The translations under genes were made by a program, and so were the position numbers. The notes beneath the pieces were generated by a model, which worked only from the letters and a program-made list of their open reading frames with translations, ran no database searches and was not told the origin of the DNA. A stretch of DNA of 64,000 bases from Spirometra erinaceieuropaei (lineage: Eukaryota; Platyhelminthes; Cestoda; Diphyllobothriidea; Diphyllobothriidae): positions 788,793 through 852,792 of the forward strand of contig CACRXP010000028.1 of assembly GCA_902702965.1 (NCBI GenBank). Reading direction: 5' to 3'. Shown here piece after piece: positions 11,996 through 24,849 of the stretch (positions are counted from its first letter, which is position 1; the number at the start of each line of letters is the position of its first letter).

Positions 11996-14900
11996 ATTCT
12001 GACTTTCCAGTTCGCATTGTGGGAATCATATTAGTAGTCATCCCCTTCAGGATAGTCTCCGGATGGAAATCCAACGCAAGACAAAGGGTTCGTGCACAAG
12101 CAGTTCACAAGGAAGCCCATGAATCGGTGTGGTGTCGGGTTTAATAAAAGTTGCCCTGTGTAGGACTTTTGTAGGAGGCTAAAGCCTATAAACCACAGAT
12201 AATCTTGGCTAAGTCTGTCGAATGATAGCAGGTCATAAAAGTCGGATGTGTTCGTCTTGGTGCAGTAGATAGTCTGCCTCTTGTGGGTACTGAACGACTG
12301 ATTCAGTGAGGACGATGAAGAAATACCACTGGTTTTGAAAAGACCCTAGACCTGAAACTGCTGCACATAGCCGCTGGGGTAAGAGTTAGGTATATGCGCG
12401 GGGTAAGGAAAAACTATGGAGAAATTTCCAAAATATTTTTAGAAGTATGTGCTGTCCGGTAGAGTTTTTGAACGGCTCTTCGTCGTCAGGATGACATTCG
12501 CTGACCTGTACCGACCCGAGGAGTCAGTGCTTCTGGAATGTCCACATCGGTTCATTGTTCTGCATCCCCACACGTACTTCCTCAGAAAGAGGGGAGCTCA
12601 TTTTTTAAAAAAAGTTCGGAACGGAGAGCAGTCAGATAGTAAAAGAGTACTCGAAATGTTGTCAGATGGAATGCATACGTTTGCTGGTAAAGCAGGAGTG
12701 TTAAAACCGGCGAATTCGATAAGCAACAACTAGCAATTTCTAACTCCACGCATATACTTAATCCTTGCTGCCGCCTGGATCTACCGGCGACTGACGTTCA
12801 GCCATTCGGTTTATGAACTTGACAGTTTACCTTTCTGGCTGTCGTTATTGTATGGTTATACGTCTGCTTCTGTTACCACAAGTAATCTATGGTAGGCAAG
12901 TGATCGACGGTGATGAATGGACAAAGAGCAGTGAAAGTACCTTTCGATGTTTCTTACCTGCTGAACGGACCTCAGGTGTGAGTCATCGCTTAGTATGGGC
13001 TCAACCATATGCGCTCCCGAGAGCAGATATACAGCCGGTGTACGTTCCCAGGGATGTTGTCCTTTTTATTGACACCTTTTACCGTCAACTTTACATTTTT
13101 TGTTTGTCTCGGGAAATTACGTCATTCGGTTTTTTCCCGACCCTCGTGCTATTTGTTCATACCTCCCGTTTTCTTCCCGCGTAACTTGACACTGCCTTTC
13201 TGACTATACTCCACACCTTTCTGACCGTACGCTATACCCTGCTGACAGTACGCCTCGAGACATTTTGTTGTAAGTGCAGTATTTAAATTTGTCTAATCAT
13301 GCCACACTACAGAACCGTGTTTCCGTCCAAATCTACTTATTTACGCCATCTCCACGTACGGGCGGAGCGAAGAAAGCCAACTCAGGCGAATTAATCTAGA
13401 CAGGTCATAAAGCAGCTAGGCTAAACAGACTGGGTGTGAGTTACGCGAACGGGCCAACAGTCGGCGGTCGAATCTACTCCACAGCCGGCGTATGACTGAC
13501 TGAAGCAGGGGTGGATAAGTGTGAAACAGATGCTGTCTTAAGTCATCCTGCTTGGTTAACCTCCCTCTCCTATTGGTTCTCGCGTGACAGAAGTTCTTCA
13601 GGCACCACCAGCAAGACGTACTCAGCAAAATACGGGAGGTACTTTGCTGTCCGTCTGTTTGGCTGTCTACTGGGTTACCTCCGGCTCACTTTCATGAAAC
13701 ACGGCCAAAATGCCTCGGTACACTTCCAAATCGAAAGGGCTACTTTGGCGAGGTTGCAAAGCTAAACAGTAGGGAAAGGAACCCCAAATTGCTTCTTGTT
13801 CTGCCTCATGCTAACTGTCGACTGTCTTTCCGGCCACCTGGGTGGATTTTATTAGCAGAACAGTCAATACTTAACTTGCGTATATTTTCCGCATTTATAC
13901 TTACTGCCTGTATAAACGTAGTCGCTTCTATAGAAAGCATGTTAAAACATTAATTCGAACAATTTTTTTTCAGGAATAGATGTTGAGAGAGTTTACCGAG
14001 GTCCCTATATGTTGAAACACGACCTGCATTTTAACTTGTTCTTCTCTTTCCCGAAGTAAATGTGATGTACTTTCTCGAGCTAACCTCGCTTAACTCTGCC
14101 CGTTCTTGTGGAGGATTTTCTTCATAAACCTATATAACTGACGTTTGCATCGAAAATAAATGAAAAATACGTACTATTTAAACAGGGATTTTTGAGCGCA
14201 ATTTACATAGGGGACCGGATAGGTGCTCATCCAAATATCAGCATGCCACTGTGAAGGGGATGATTCAGTATCATGTTTCCGGTAACCCATTTTTAGATCT
14301 TTCCCGAGGATTCTCTTTGAAGTCATATAGGAAAATTTTCGATACGGATCTAACTAAGTTTCAGCGCACATTGTGCGTAACTTGAAATGTCAAATCGCTT
14401 TGGTACACTGCTTCTTTTAAAGAGCAGGAGTGAGTGACACCCGTTTTTCGTCGATACTTAGCTCTCGGGCGTGGTAGGGCTGGGATCTGTGAATAGGTAA
14501 TATGCAGACACAATCCATGCCCACTCATTGTTCCTCTACACAACGCCCCCCTCCCCCCAAAGGGCATTAACAGTTATACGAAGTGCGCAGGTTTTATCCA
14601 TCCTAACGTCACTCACGGCAGCAGTGGTCGGGTTATGCTGCCTGAGTGTCGGCAACTTTATGCTCTTTCTAAAGAGTCGTTGGATATTGACACGTGCGAG
14701 ATGGCCCTATAGTAATCTCAGAAAAACAGTTTGCATTTGAAGTAACCAAAATGTGAATAGCAGATTCATGAAAATGCCGTGGTGCCCCAATGCGCAACAC
14801 TCTTCTGTGGAAAAAGGATAATGCTTGATCTCCGAACTTGCCTTTGAAGCCCAACTCTGCATCTGCGTCAGGAGAATGATTTGAGGAGTTTTCGATGCCA

Positions 14901-17900
14901 TCACCTGTCACAGCAATAGACATTGGAAAGCAGGGGGGATTGGCTGCAGTTGTATCTCGTACACCCTACCCCATTCACGCTTCTCACACCGTCCTTCATG
15001 CGGCCTCGAGCTGACTCGTACCTAACGCCTAGTGTCCCCGCTGCTCAGGCGTTCCTTCCGTGCAGTGGCCGGAGACCAGAGCTGAATAAACTGGAGCCTG
15101 AATGCAGGCATTCGCATGTCACCCTCTTACGCGAAACACACACCTGACACCGACCGGGGGAGAAAGTTGTCGGCGCTCGCTTCATTGGGGAAAAGACTTA
15201 TCTCAACATCACATCTGCTTTCCTCTCAGCTTACACCTCCCTCGTGCTCTGTGCCAACATTTCCCTTACAAAGAGCGACTAATCATAGTAAAGGTTCCTG
15301 CCTTGCCGTTCTAACTTCTTATGGGAATCTACACAGAATGCTGTGGCAAAAATATTTGGCTGATTTGGAAGCTTTTGAAGGAACTCTTTGTCTTTTCTTA
15401 CTGAACATACCAGACCTTAAAAAGGGTCGCAACATCTCGAAAAAATCCGTTTCTGACAGAGGCCACAAAATGGTTTTTTTAGTATTAGGGACGACACCGT
15501 CGCCCACCCTCATATGCGCAAAGGACATCGTATCAACAGCCGAGAGACCGCCTTTTTGAACACATCAGCGGAAGTCGCCGATCACGCCCCACTGGTTCAA
15601 CTGCAGAAAAGCTTGTATGGCCCCCGCCGTCTGGAATCCCACGCGTTGGCCGTTACGCATGTTCGTCGAATCTGGCAAGGCCCGATGTGACAGAAAGACT
15701 CCATTTTGCGATTACTAAAACGTTTTGGCTGTCAGGAAAATGCTCGAAACTGCTGAGATAGCTCAGTTATGGTCAGAAGGTTCATGTTTTAGGCGACACT
15801 TTACACCTAGATGCCCTCTACATGATCAGTCAAAGCCAGCCAAACCTTTAATCACAGTCCTCAGTGTCGGATCGTTGTGATTTCGAACTCATCTTCTCAC
15901 CAAACTCCATATTTCTCTGGTTGCATTATACGGCTCTGAAATCGACGTTGTACAAGGCGATCCAGTTACTTCCGCTCCAGCAACCTTCGAAAGATCCTAA
16001 AGGCCAAGTAGCAACCCCAGATCCTGATCACTCAAAGACTGGGATGGACTATCGTGCACAGTCTCAATTAGAACAGCCGAACGTTGCATATATCAGATAA
16101 AAGCCTTATTCAGCAACAACAAACGTCCCACGCGTATACCGGAAAGTATGCTAACCAGGCTTATCAGTCTGCTGAGGAATTTGAAAAATCTAAAGTCGCG
16201 GTCGTACGAATGCCATATTTAGATAACTTGAAATAAAATCTCATCGGTAGCGAAGGAGACGTCCACTGTCAGCGCTTAGCCTCTTCCAGACAGCTCAGAA
16301 TTCAAATATCATTGGGAGAATGATGAAGGTGATGATCGTCGAACACGGGGGAAGAAGAAAAACGAACGCGTGGAATTCACAATTAATTATTCTTAGTCCA
16401 CTTTGCACCCAATAATTGATGAAGGTGTCGTCTTGACTGATGTAAGTTATTCCTCCTTTTAAGACGATCAACCGGTCTCGGCAATTCATCATCAGGTCAG
16501 CACAGACAGTACTGAAGCACAAATGGAAAAAATTAACGGGCATACAGCGTCAAAACAGGTACCTACACCAAACTGCCTCGAAAACCCTACTTATCAGCCA
16601 AGCAAACTCGTAAAGAGTATAGCAGACCGGAGACTGTCCTTATTGGCCTTAAGTTCCGGGGCATACAAAGAGTTAACTGAAAAGGCGGATCCGAAATCAG
16701 TGCGTCTGCCAGATGCTCGCAGTCGCCGGGATGCAAACGCTGCTCTCCACTAATCCCATCCTGCATTCTCAAAGCAATGAATCTTTGTTGTCATAAGCTG
16801 CTTCTGTGGACCGACATTCTTTCAGTTGCCCTTGCGGGAGCAAGTTATATTGATTGATTGAGAAAGAGAGAGAGAGCAGGCATTTGCACAAAGGGGTGAA
16901 ATAACATTTACGAATATGGCTGCTGAAGGGCGAAGCAAGAATGAAATGCCACCCTATCTATGAGCATCTGGAATACACTGACCACCGATCAAACAGCAAA
17001 GGGGCGTTCCAAACACGCTGCCCAGTACTGGCAACCTATCAGACATCATTGAGGACGAGGTCTACTTGCAGCGGTGGAAACGATGACGATCCGACCATGG
17101 AAATCTAGTCAGTATGCGCAGAAGAATTTCGCGTAAACTCTGTAGGTTACTACAGCCAACCAGTCAGACATTCAAATGCGGGGCGCAAGTGGAGAAATCC
17201 AACAGTTGTTGTCTGGCCGCACAACCTGTTCCCATTCTCCCCTGGTCGCCATCCTGCCACTCTCCCCTAGGCCTTGCTGCACTCCATACGAACTCACGGA
17301 ACATGCCTATTTGTCCAACGATCTGTTCAGGTGTAAACAATTCATACAATTTTGCCATACCGAAGAGAACTTATCAAGAACTCGTGAGTATTTCGCAGAC
17401 GATCTTGTGATACAATTCAATAAGTCGCCGGTGTTTACTTTATCCTTTCTAAACTTTATGGGACCAACTACAGGGGAGGCTTGGCTTCTTTAGAGTTAGA
17501 TGCAAGCATCCATTACGTCGTTCATAGACAAAACAGCCGGTCCTTTTGAAGGCATACACGTAATTTAGATCAGAATCATATCGAGTTAGGGCTGGTAAAC
17601 AGCTGAAATAACTGGTCGATTGCAGCGAACAGGACGGTATTTCAATGCATGAATTCCCTCATTTGCTCCCTCATTTGATGTCTAATACCCCTGTCGTGCA
17701 TTTTCAGCTGAAAGTTCGTCGACACAGACGCGGACCTCAACTGGAAGAGGAATTACTCATGTGGAGTCCAGCAACAGTTTACATGCAAAAGAGGGAAAAC
17801 ATCCACCATGATCGTAGGACAGGATGATTGCAAGGCCTCTCAGATGGACACACTAACACGCCGGACCGTTTTGCACAGCACCCATTTTGCCACAGCCTGC

Positions 17901-19241
17901 CACCACAGTCAATAATTTTAGTCCATTGCTTACGTCAGCATAACTCGAAGTCCGACCAGGGTTGGCTCCCATAGGCGTGATTGCAGCCCTTCACTGTCTT
18001 AAACTTACTGATTAATTCACAAGGGGATTTTGGGGTCGTTTGAGAGCGCCTCCTTCTAAAGTAGTGCTTTACAGTGGTTTTTTTAGCTCGCAGCTTGGGC
18101 AGCAGAACGAATTTTCATCCCAATAGTCAACATAAAATTATAAAACCACCAACCTCAGCACTCCCCGCGGATTCATGGCGGTTGTGGTCACGCACGCAAT
18201 AGCCGGTCAACCAATGGCAGGCCTTTAAGCACGAGTTCGGAGGCCAAAGCTGACTTACCATCGCTTGTGATCTTTTGAGGAAATTTCTCTTAGAATGAAT
18301 GAAACGTCGGTTTCGTTTCACGACACACCGATCAAAAGTATGACAGGAAAGCACACAGAAATATGTTTTGATGAAGAGTGGGACTATACACACCCCCTGC
18401 AGCTAAAGGCACAAGGACAGAGATCCTCATCTGCCAAATATGTGGACTCTTTTGGAACTATACTCGCAGGCTTAAAAATAAAAGCTGCAAAAGACCAAGA
18501 AGGAGGAAAATAAGGTTTAATAAGGATAAAACCGTATGGGATTCGCAACAAAGTGCGAACGCCCAGGAAACACGAGTTCTGGCTATAATACACTGCACAC
18601 TCGGACACCGCGCCCTGTGTTTTTGTCGTCAGCACTTGTAACAAGACCTGCACTTTTCGTGTGATCGCGGCGAACAACAGCAGATACACCTGCCGACACT
18701 TGTTAAACCTGAACTTGACCGTAGCTTGTGGTCATTTCTACGACAAAACAGCAAATGATGTAAACAATGGATGTTAGGGCCACATGGCCGAAAACACGGT
18801 AGACTGTGATGCCGACAGTAGTTGCTAGCCTACAAGTCTTATAAATGAAGAAAATTTTACTACTATGGGCAATAGAAATATGAAAATTATCCAGTCATAA
18901 AGCCTTCAATATTGAACGGAGTGAAGCGATCATATCTCAAGTTCACGTCGGGTGCTCCACCTACTGAGTTGCCGGGGCAGCGGCACTCGGCCGGGAAGAT
19001 AACTCACATTCTCTTTAGGACTGGCAAGGCGAGGGTACTATTTGGTCCGAAGGCTATTCTGTTGTTGCTTCTTGTTTGCATGAGATAAAAGGTTGTCTTT
19101 GATCATCTAACGTAGCTGGCATTGCCATAGATGTAAAAAAATCCTCTAGACAGAACAAGCTTCTTCTGGCTGGGCGCGCTTTATACTTTTTATGGTATTT
19201 TATAATAGAAATTGGTACCATGCTTTAGACAATGTTAACTG
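11996..19241. other. Seven kilobases without a recognisable gene
   Basis: Frames reach 147 codons (15116-15559) and 123 codons (12813-13184) but carry no domain motif and are matched by overlapping frames on the other strand. A plus-strand frame at 12449-12733 follows a plausible splice acceptor (TTTTTAG near 12439) but its product is unknown to me. A short GA repeat lies at about 16862-16876. I found no member of the repeat families seen elsewhere. Confidence 0.45.
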
Positions 19242-20214
19242 CAGTAGCTGGCTCATCTCATAATATGTTAACCGAAATTCTGGAATGTCTTTTCGATCAG
19301 AAATGAATGCATAGATGCATTTGCGATACTAACTATCGTTCAACACAATCTCGAGATGTTTCAGCCACGCAAGGATGACCGTTTTTAAATGAACTTCTTT
19401 TCGGGCGACCAAAAACCTCTCTCCGTAAAAATAGCTACTTCATTAATACGAATTCCGTACAACTGATTCTCGATACCTTTATAAATTCAAAAATATTTTG
19501 CAGAAAAACATGAAAGAAAATATTTTTTCTTTCAATAGACAGAAAAGTACGTCTTATCAAAACTCCACTTGAAGAAATGGTATCTTTCAATTTGGAACGC
19601 TTGTAATACTGAGATTTTATAAAACCGTTAAGTGTCCACTTATGCATCATTACATCCGCCTGTTTATAAGTGCAACTTATGAATTGTACAACATGGTACA
19701 CATGTGTGACAAACCCTGCATAACGTCTTCTTGGTAACATAGAGAAGTGCATGACATTCCTTACACAGAAAGTATGCAGCATGTAATTTGGAACCGCCAA
19801 ATGCAAGTGCGAATTCAGACCGGGCTGATAATTATTCAGGAATAAGACAAGTTTTATAAAACCGAATGATACTCTTTCTTCAAACATAAAATTTGAAGAA
19901 GACGTAATGTGCTACCAAAGGAATAAAATAAAGGATATTTTTGTCCATGTGTTCCAGAAAATCTATTTGAATTTATAATGGCATCAAAATCGATGGAAAA
20001 CAATTCTGCCTAAGTAGGCGTTTTATGCGGAGTGTGGCTTTTAAGGGCGGCGGAAAATAAACATATTCAGCAGCCGGCAACGCAGTATGACCAAAATATC
20101 TTGAGATTATGTCGCACGATGATCAGTCTGTCAAACCCAGCTAATAAATCCTTTCTTATCGAAAGCTTTCTTAAAAATTTCAGCAAAACATTTCACGAGA
20201 CGGGCCAGTTACTG
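19242..20214. mobile_element. Fold-back element, complete copy 3
   Basis: Left end CAGTAGCTGGCTCATCTCAT and right end (reverse complement CAGTAACTGGCCCGTCTCGT) match each other and the ends of copy 1. TA follows the right end at 20215-20216; the left TA is not intact. The arms can be paired for about 360 bp, to the ACGTCTT / GAAGAAA blocks near 19560 and 19900, leaving a unique centre of about 250 bp. A 150-codon minus-strand frame (19435-19887) crosses one arm and the centre but has no transposase motif. Confidence 0.83.
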
Positions 20215-20216
20215 TA

Positions 20217-20463
20217 TGTAGTGTTTTGGGACACTATTAGTCCTAAAGTGATTCCTACGCAAGTTTTATTGTGAAAGAAGTATGAATTGAAAACCAGAAT
20301 AACCTAATTAAAATAATGGCTCTGATCCTGCAGAAAAACCGGTCGTAATATACCGCAGACTCCTTTTCGATGTTTTGAATTTTGGACCACCAATCAAGGT
20401 TACGGTCCTTACATTCCAAATTTGGGAAGGTTTTAACTATCAGCTACACCTTTCCTCACTTAG

Positions 20464-20496
<33 letters not shown>

Positions 20497-22200
20497 CACT
20501 ACTACTTCTAAAGCGACTATCATATTATCACTAACATTATTAGGAAGATGAGTCTGCTGGCCAGATCCCTTACGTCTTCATTCCGCCAGTAAAAGCCAAA
20601 ATCATGAGAACTAAATGTGCTGCAGTTAGGCCGTATTGCTCAGGATCCCCAGCCATTGGGTTCGGTAAACAGCATTCCCATCATGAAACAAACCTTCCTT
20701 GCTGAACGTTTGCTGGTCTCCCAGATTAACCTCCATGTTTCCTAGTTTTTCACCTTACTGCAGTCACTCTTGTGTTGTATTGCACAACGGATTTGACAGT
20801 TCTTCAATGCGCTTGATGGTCTTCTTCAGGTCCTTCTAAAGACCCTCAAATGTCCTTAGTCTAGCAATTACGGGCTTGCAAAGACTGTTTTACATAGTCT
20901 ATCCGGAAGGTTTTTGTCTCCTGGATAATTTTCTCATCCGAAAATTTTATTTAGCGCTGTAGATAAACAACATGCTGACACGTTTAACCTAGGTCAGGCC
21001 AGTCAATCAACTCGTTGTGTTGAGTCAGCAGTTGGTGCGGAGACTCAGTTGTAATCCAACTTGTTAATCTTCGTGCACAAGTTTGTTGTGAGCTACCAGA
21101 TTTGCCAATCTACTACTACCGCCAGCGGTGGATTATGGACTTCCGACGTCGAGCATCTTTTTGGACGAATAAATGTTTACTTGCTAGTATAAGTAGCGTA
21201 CACTAGGCACTTGAAACTGGTGTACTCTGCCACAGCAAGGTCGAGGTCGCGATTTTCATTCTGCTGAGTCTGAAGCAGGTCAAAAGCAAAGGCAGGTTAA
21301 ATGACTAGTTAATAGAAACTAGTATCAGTAAGCGGGTTCAAACATAAAAAACTCACTCATGGGCAAGAGCATCACCGTCAACTATAGGACTTGGGTTTGA
21401 CTTCAAACCTGACGCCTGGACTTCGCGCCTTTTAAAATGCTATCCGTGAGTTTTGCCACGTTTCCGTCGTAGGGAAAACGAGGGAAGGGAACCGGCCATT
21501 TTTAACCATTCTGCGCCTTACTCACAGTAATACAGGTGCCTCAGACATCGAAATTTGAAAACAGACGCCGGAACCTCACTCAATGCAAATATTCACATTC
21601 TCTAATTTAAACTGTGGGTATCCCTTCTCAAGTACCATCACCCGTCATGAACCTTTGGCAATCAGTGTTTTCAACCAACCAAAGAGAGGTTGATTAGCAA
21701 ACATGCTATAGAGATTTCTCAGCTTTCCGGCCAGAAGGCTTTACCACTATGCTGTCATCTGATGAAGTACAATGCCATTTCTTGAGAAGGATGTGAGGGC
21801 ATTTCTAACTTGAATACCGCGTGTGGGAGATACTTCTTCCACTACTCAGAAGTATGACGTAGTGGGAAGGCAAATCAACTACGAATTGTTCGCAAGTATA
21901 CAAACGTACTTTATAAATTACAAGAGGCCGACCATCCCTTTGTAATTTACGCTGACATTTTTACTACTTTTATTTAGGTAGCTGGGATTGTTACACTACA
22001 ATTTTTGCGTGATTCCTGCCCCGATCGAAGTGCGTGTGGCAGCTTAAAATATCAGGCGTACACGAAAGTCATGTCGTTTTTGTGACCTCAATCTGAATGT
22101 TATTTAATAAACTTTCACGTCTGCTCTGTTCGAACTGTGCCTTTGCGAGTCAGCTAGGTTCTGCTTTTTAGATTCTGGAATAAATCGGGTTTTTTAGACT
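20217..22200. other. No gene recognised; ACT microsatellite
   Basis: Apart from the trinucleotide repeat at 20464-20508 there is no coding or repeat signal that I can support. Confidence 0.5.
20464..20508. repeat. (ACT)n microsatellite
   Basis: About fifteen units with one C interruption. Confidence 0.95.
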
Positions 22201-22329
22201 GAACCTAACAAAACGGGAGACACAAAATCCGAAGGTAGTCATGTTCGTCGTCGTATGTTGTATGGATTTTGCAAAGAAAACCACGCAACAACAGCCACAA
22301 AAACAATTTGTGGTGTCCATCTGAATGCT

Positions 22330-23220
22330 TTAGATGTCCGCTAGTGTCCGTGTTGGTTTGTGAAATTCCGGTCGCCCTATTTCGATTTCGCTAATGTCGA
22401 TCGTTTTGGAAGACCAGTGATGCTATATGATAACATTTTGCGTGCGAATGTCGAGACAGATACTCCTCAGACTATCGAAGAAATGTCGGAAAAACTAAAC
22501 TCGTCATGATTATTTGTTCAGGGCTACCTTTAACAATGAATTTGGATCTCATGTCAACTTTCGATAGAAAACAAAACACAGCGTTCCGCAATCTGTAACT
22601 TATTGACAAGTAGACAGGAAGGGGGAATCATTTCTTCATCGCATTACCATTGTGGATGAGAAACTGACTTTTCACGTAAACAATAAGCGTAAACAGCAGT
22701 GACTTCCAACAGATCAGACACCGGTTCCTACATCGAAATCAAGCCCATACCAAATAAAATCTTGTCAAGTGGAGTATGACATGCATATTTCGTTTCGGGC
22801 TACTGGAACGTCGGATAGTAACAGTAACCCTCATTGTCAAAAATCACAAAGTCTGAATCAAGCCTTTCTGGTAAATATTCAGGGCTAATCAATGGAAAGT
22901 GCCATTCTGATAAATGACAACGCGATAGCGCATTTGACCCAAAAACCTGAACAAGATCCATGGTCTAGAGTGGGAATTTTATCCCATCCACCTGGTTGTG
23001 CGCAAATTGATTATTATTTTTTTTCAGACCTTCATGTCACTTCTGGTGCGGAAAAACTCTTCGAAATATTGATGATGTCAACACTGGGCTCCCTGAATTC
23101 TCTAAATCTAAAAACCTCCTTTTATGAAGAGGACACTGAAGACCAAGTTTGAAGATGGATAACAGTGATTGATAACGACGGGTACTACATAACTGATTAA
23201 AAAGTTGGACGTTTCTCGGC
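22330..23220 (+). pseudogene. Mariner transposase, decayed
   Basis: Pieces of a mariner-family transposase can be read in order across three frames. The N-terminal DNA-binding part is at about 22350-22510 (WFVKFRS..., then VDRFGRPVMLYDNILRANV and PQTIEEMSEKLNSS). The first catalytic Asp block is at about 22635-22700 (LHRITIVDEKLTFHVNNKRK), followed by the P-x-P region. The middle is near 22770-22820 (CIFRFGLLERR). The block with the last two acidic residues is at 22892-23150 (ILINDNAIAH, then CAQIDYYFF). It ends with RWITVIDNDGYYITD near 23150-23200. The DNDG and DYYFF spacing resembles the D34D signature of mariner. Stops and frameshifts make it non-functional. No terminal inverted repeats were recognised. 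Confidence 0.82.
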
Positions 23221-23229
23221 AAACACTTT

Positions 23230-23850
23230 CTTTATCATATATTAAAAAACGGCCTTACCTCCCGGTACCCCTAACGAATAAATTATAGGTGGGCGAGAAA
23301 TTACTTCCCCAGTGGACACTTCCTAGACATACATACAGTTGCAGCAGTTGGGAAATTGAATCTTCCTTCGTATCCATATTTACCGGGGCATTTGTGCTTT
23401 TTATCAATGTTATAACTGCACCTCACAAAACGGTGTGCGTTACAGACGCTGAGTCATATTTTGGAAGAATTTCGGCATTCGAAAGATCGAAAAAAACTAT
23501 GTTGGGATTATTTTGGATTAAATTTTGCAACGTTTTATCGATTTCATTTGCTTATCCCTTTGAACACTTATTAATGACATGGTCTGTTTTGGTCACTTCA
23601 TTTTAAACTTAGAACTCGCTAACTTACATATGATGATTATGACATTTTATTTCACATGCTTCAGCTATTTTTGAGTTTAATTTCTCTTAATCATAGCTGG
23701 CATCGAAATTTGCCATTATCAGTATCCTTATTCAAATAACCTGTACGAATTTTATATACCCCCCCCCCAAACGGGCCACGTGGCAGATGCGCTAGACCAA
23801 CACGGGGATGATATCGGATTCTGGCAGGCGTTGTCGGATTGCGTAACATA
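23230..23850. other. No gene recognised
   Basis: The 105-codon frame at 23289-23606 has hydrophobic stretches but no recognisable family. A run of C lies at 23759-23768. Confidence 0.4.
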
Positions 23851-23854
23851 ACAA

Positions 23855-24230
23855 ATGCCAACATCTCGGGGTGCGGCTGCAGATCCAGTGGCCGGCAGAT
23901 GTCGCGCACATTGGGACCCCTGCGGCCTTTCACATTATTGTTGTTGGTTAACAACCTGGTCATTTGCTATGTGGACCAAGGGGTGTGGAGTGAAGCATCA
24001 AGGTGCGGGCTTGACCGTGTCATCCACCTGCGCTCTCCTCCACCTCTAGCCCTTTTGATTCTCTCTTGACGCCATTCCAAGTTGGGGAGGAGAGAGTGCG
24101 CTAGATGCCATGCAAGTCCACTTTACCTACAAACTAATCCAGGCCCAAGTCACTGTATCTGCTTCCCCTTGCTGTGGAGCACTCGGTGGACATCGTTGGA
24201 GACGACGGTCGAACTATACGATTACATAGT
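23855..24230 (+). repeat. Tail module of zinc-finger retrotransposon (solo)
   Basis: From AACCTGGTCATTTGCTATGT near 23950 to GGTCGAACTATACG near 24225 this matches 36057-36335 and 28293-28550. No zinc-finger coding sequence is attached, so this is a 5'-truncated insertion of only the tail. Confidence 0.7.
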
Positions 24231-24689
24231 TGGCTTGTAATTGCATAAATTCTTATAGATGTCTGTTTAATATCACCATTTCAATTAATTATTTAGGCTC
24301 ATGTGAGAAAAGGGGTCTAGCAGAGGTGTGGGTGGAAGAATATATTGGCCTATCTGCACTCAACCAATCAAAATATAGGATGCAGGTGGATGGGGACGCT
24401 TAGTTCGCAATTTAAGGTACGGTTACGGCCTAGACTAGCGATATTAAAGTGCAAAACGATGAGCGGAAGCGACGTATTTTTGTCATGTAGCGCGCATACA
24501 ATTGTTTTTCCAGATATCGGCACTACACTGTGAGCCACTCGGTCATTCTCTGATCTAGAAACTAGGGAATCTGTTAACTAATGCGAAAGCTACTGTAGGG
24601 GAAAGAAAACGCAGTCCGCAGACTCTGTGCCGTTCACTTTTAGACTAGGTCAAATGTTAGCATAATTATTTCACAGTTTTTGGGACAAG

Positions 24690-24838
24690 GGTTAGGTTTA
24701 GAGTTGGAGCTAGGATTGGGGTTAGGTTTGGTCCAGGCTGCGAATTAGGTTAAGGCCTTGCTGTAGGGCTGGGTTTAGGGCTAGGATTTGGGAAAAGGGT
24801 TGAGGTTAACTTCTGGATTAGGTTGAGGGATGAATGTG
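24690..24838 (+). repeat. Degenerate telomere-like tract (TTAGGG-type, G strand)
   Basis: Repeated GGGTTAGG, GGTTTAGG, GGATTAGG and GGGCTAGG variants in imperfect tandem array. The canonical hexamer TTAGGG is present but diluted. It resembles, in opposite orientation, the tracts at 32915-33017 and 40750-41000. Confidence 0.75.
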
Positions 24839-24849
24839 GCAATTAACCA

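Noticed and set aside
10938..12002. A 354-codon open frame spanning the N run
   Set aside because: It is open only because unknown bases cannot form stops; the visible residues are low-complexity.
15116..15559. 147-codon plus-strand ORF
   Set aside because: No recognisable domain, no splice context, and no similarity to other parts of the window.
19435..19887. 150-codon minus ORF inside the fold-back element as its transposase
   Set aside because: It overlaps an inverted arm, has no catalytic motif, and is absent from the other complete copy.
24690..24838. True chromosome end
   Set aside because: The repeats are degenerate and embedded between other sequence, so they are interstitial.
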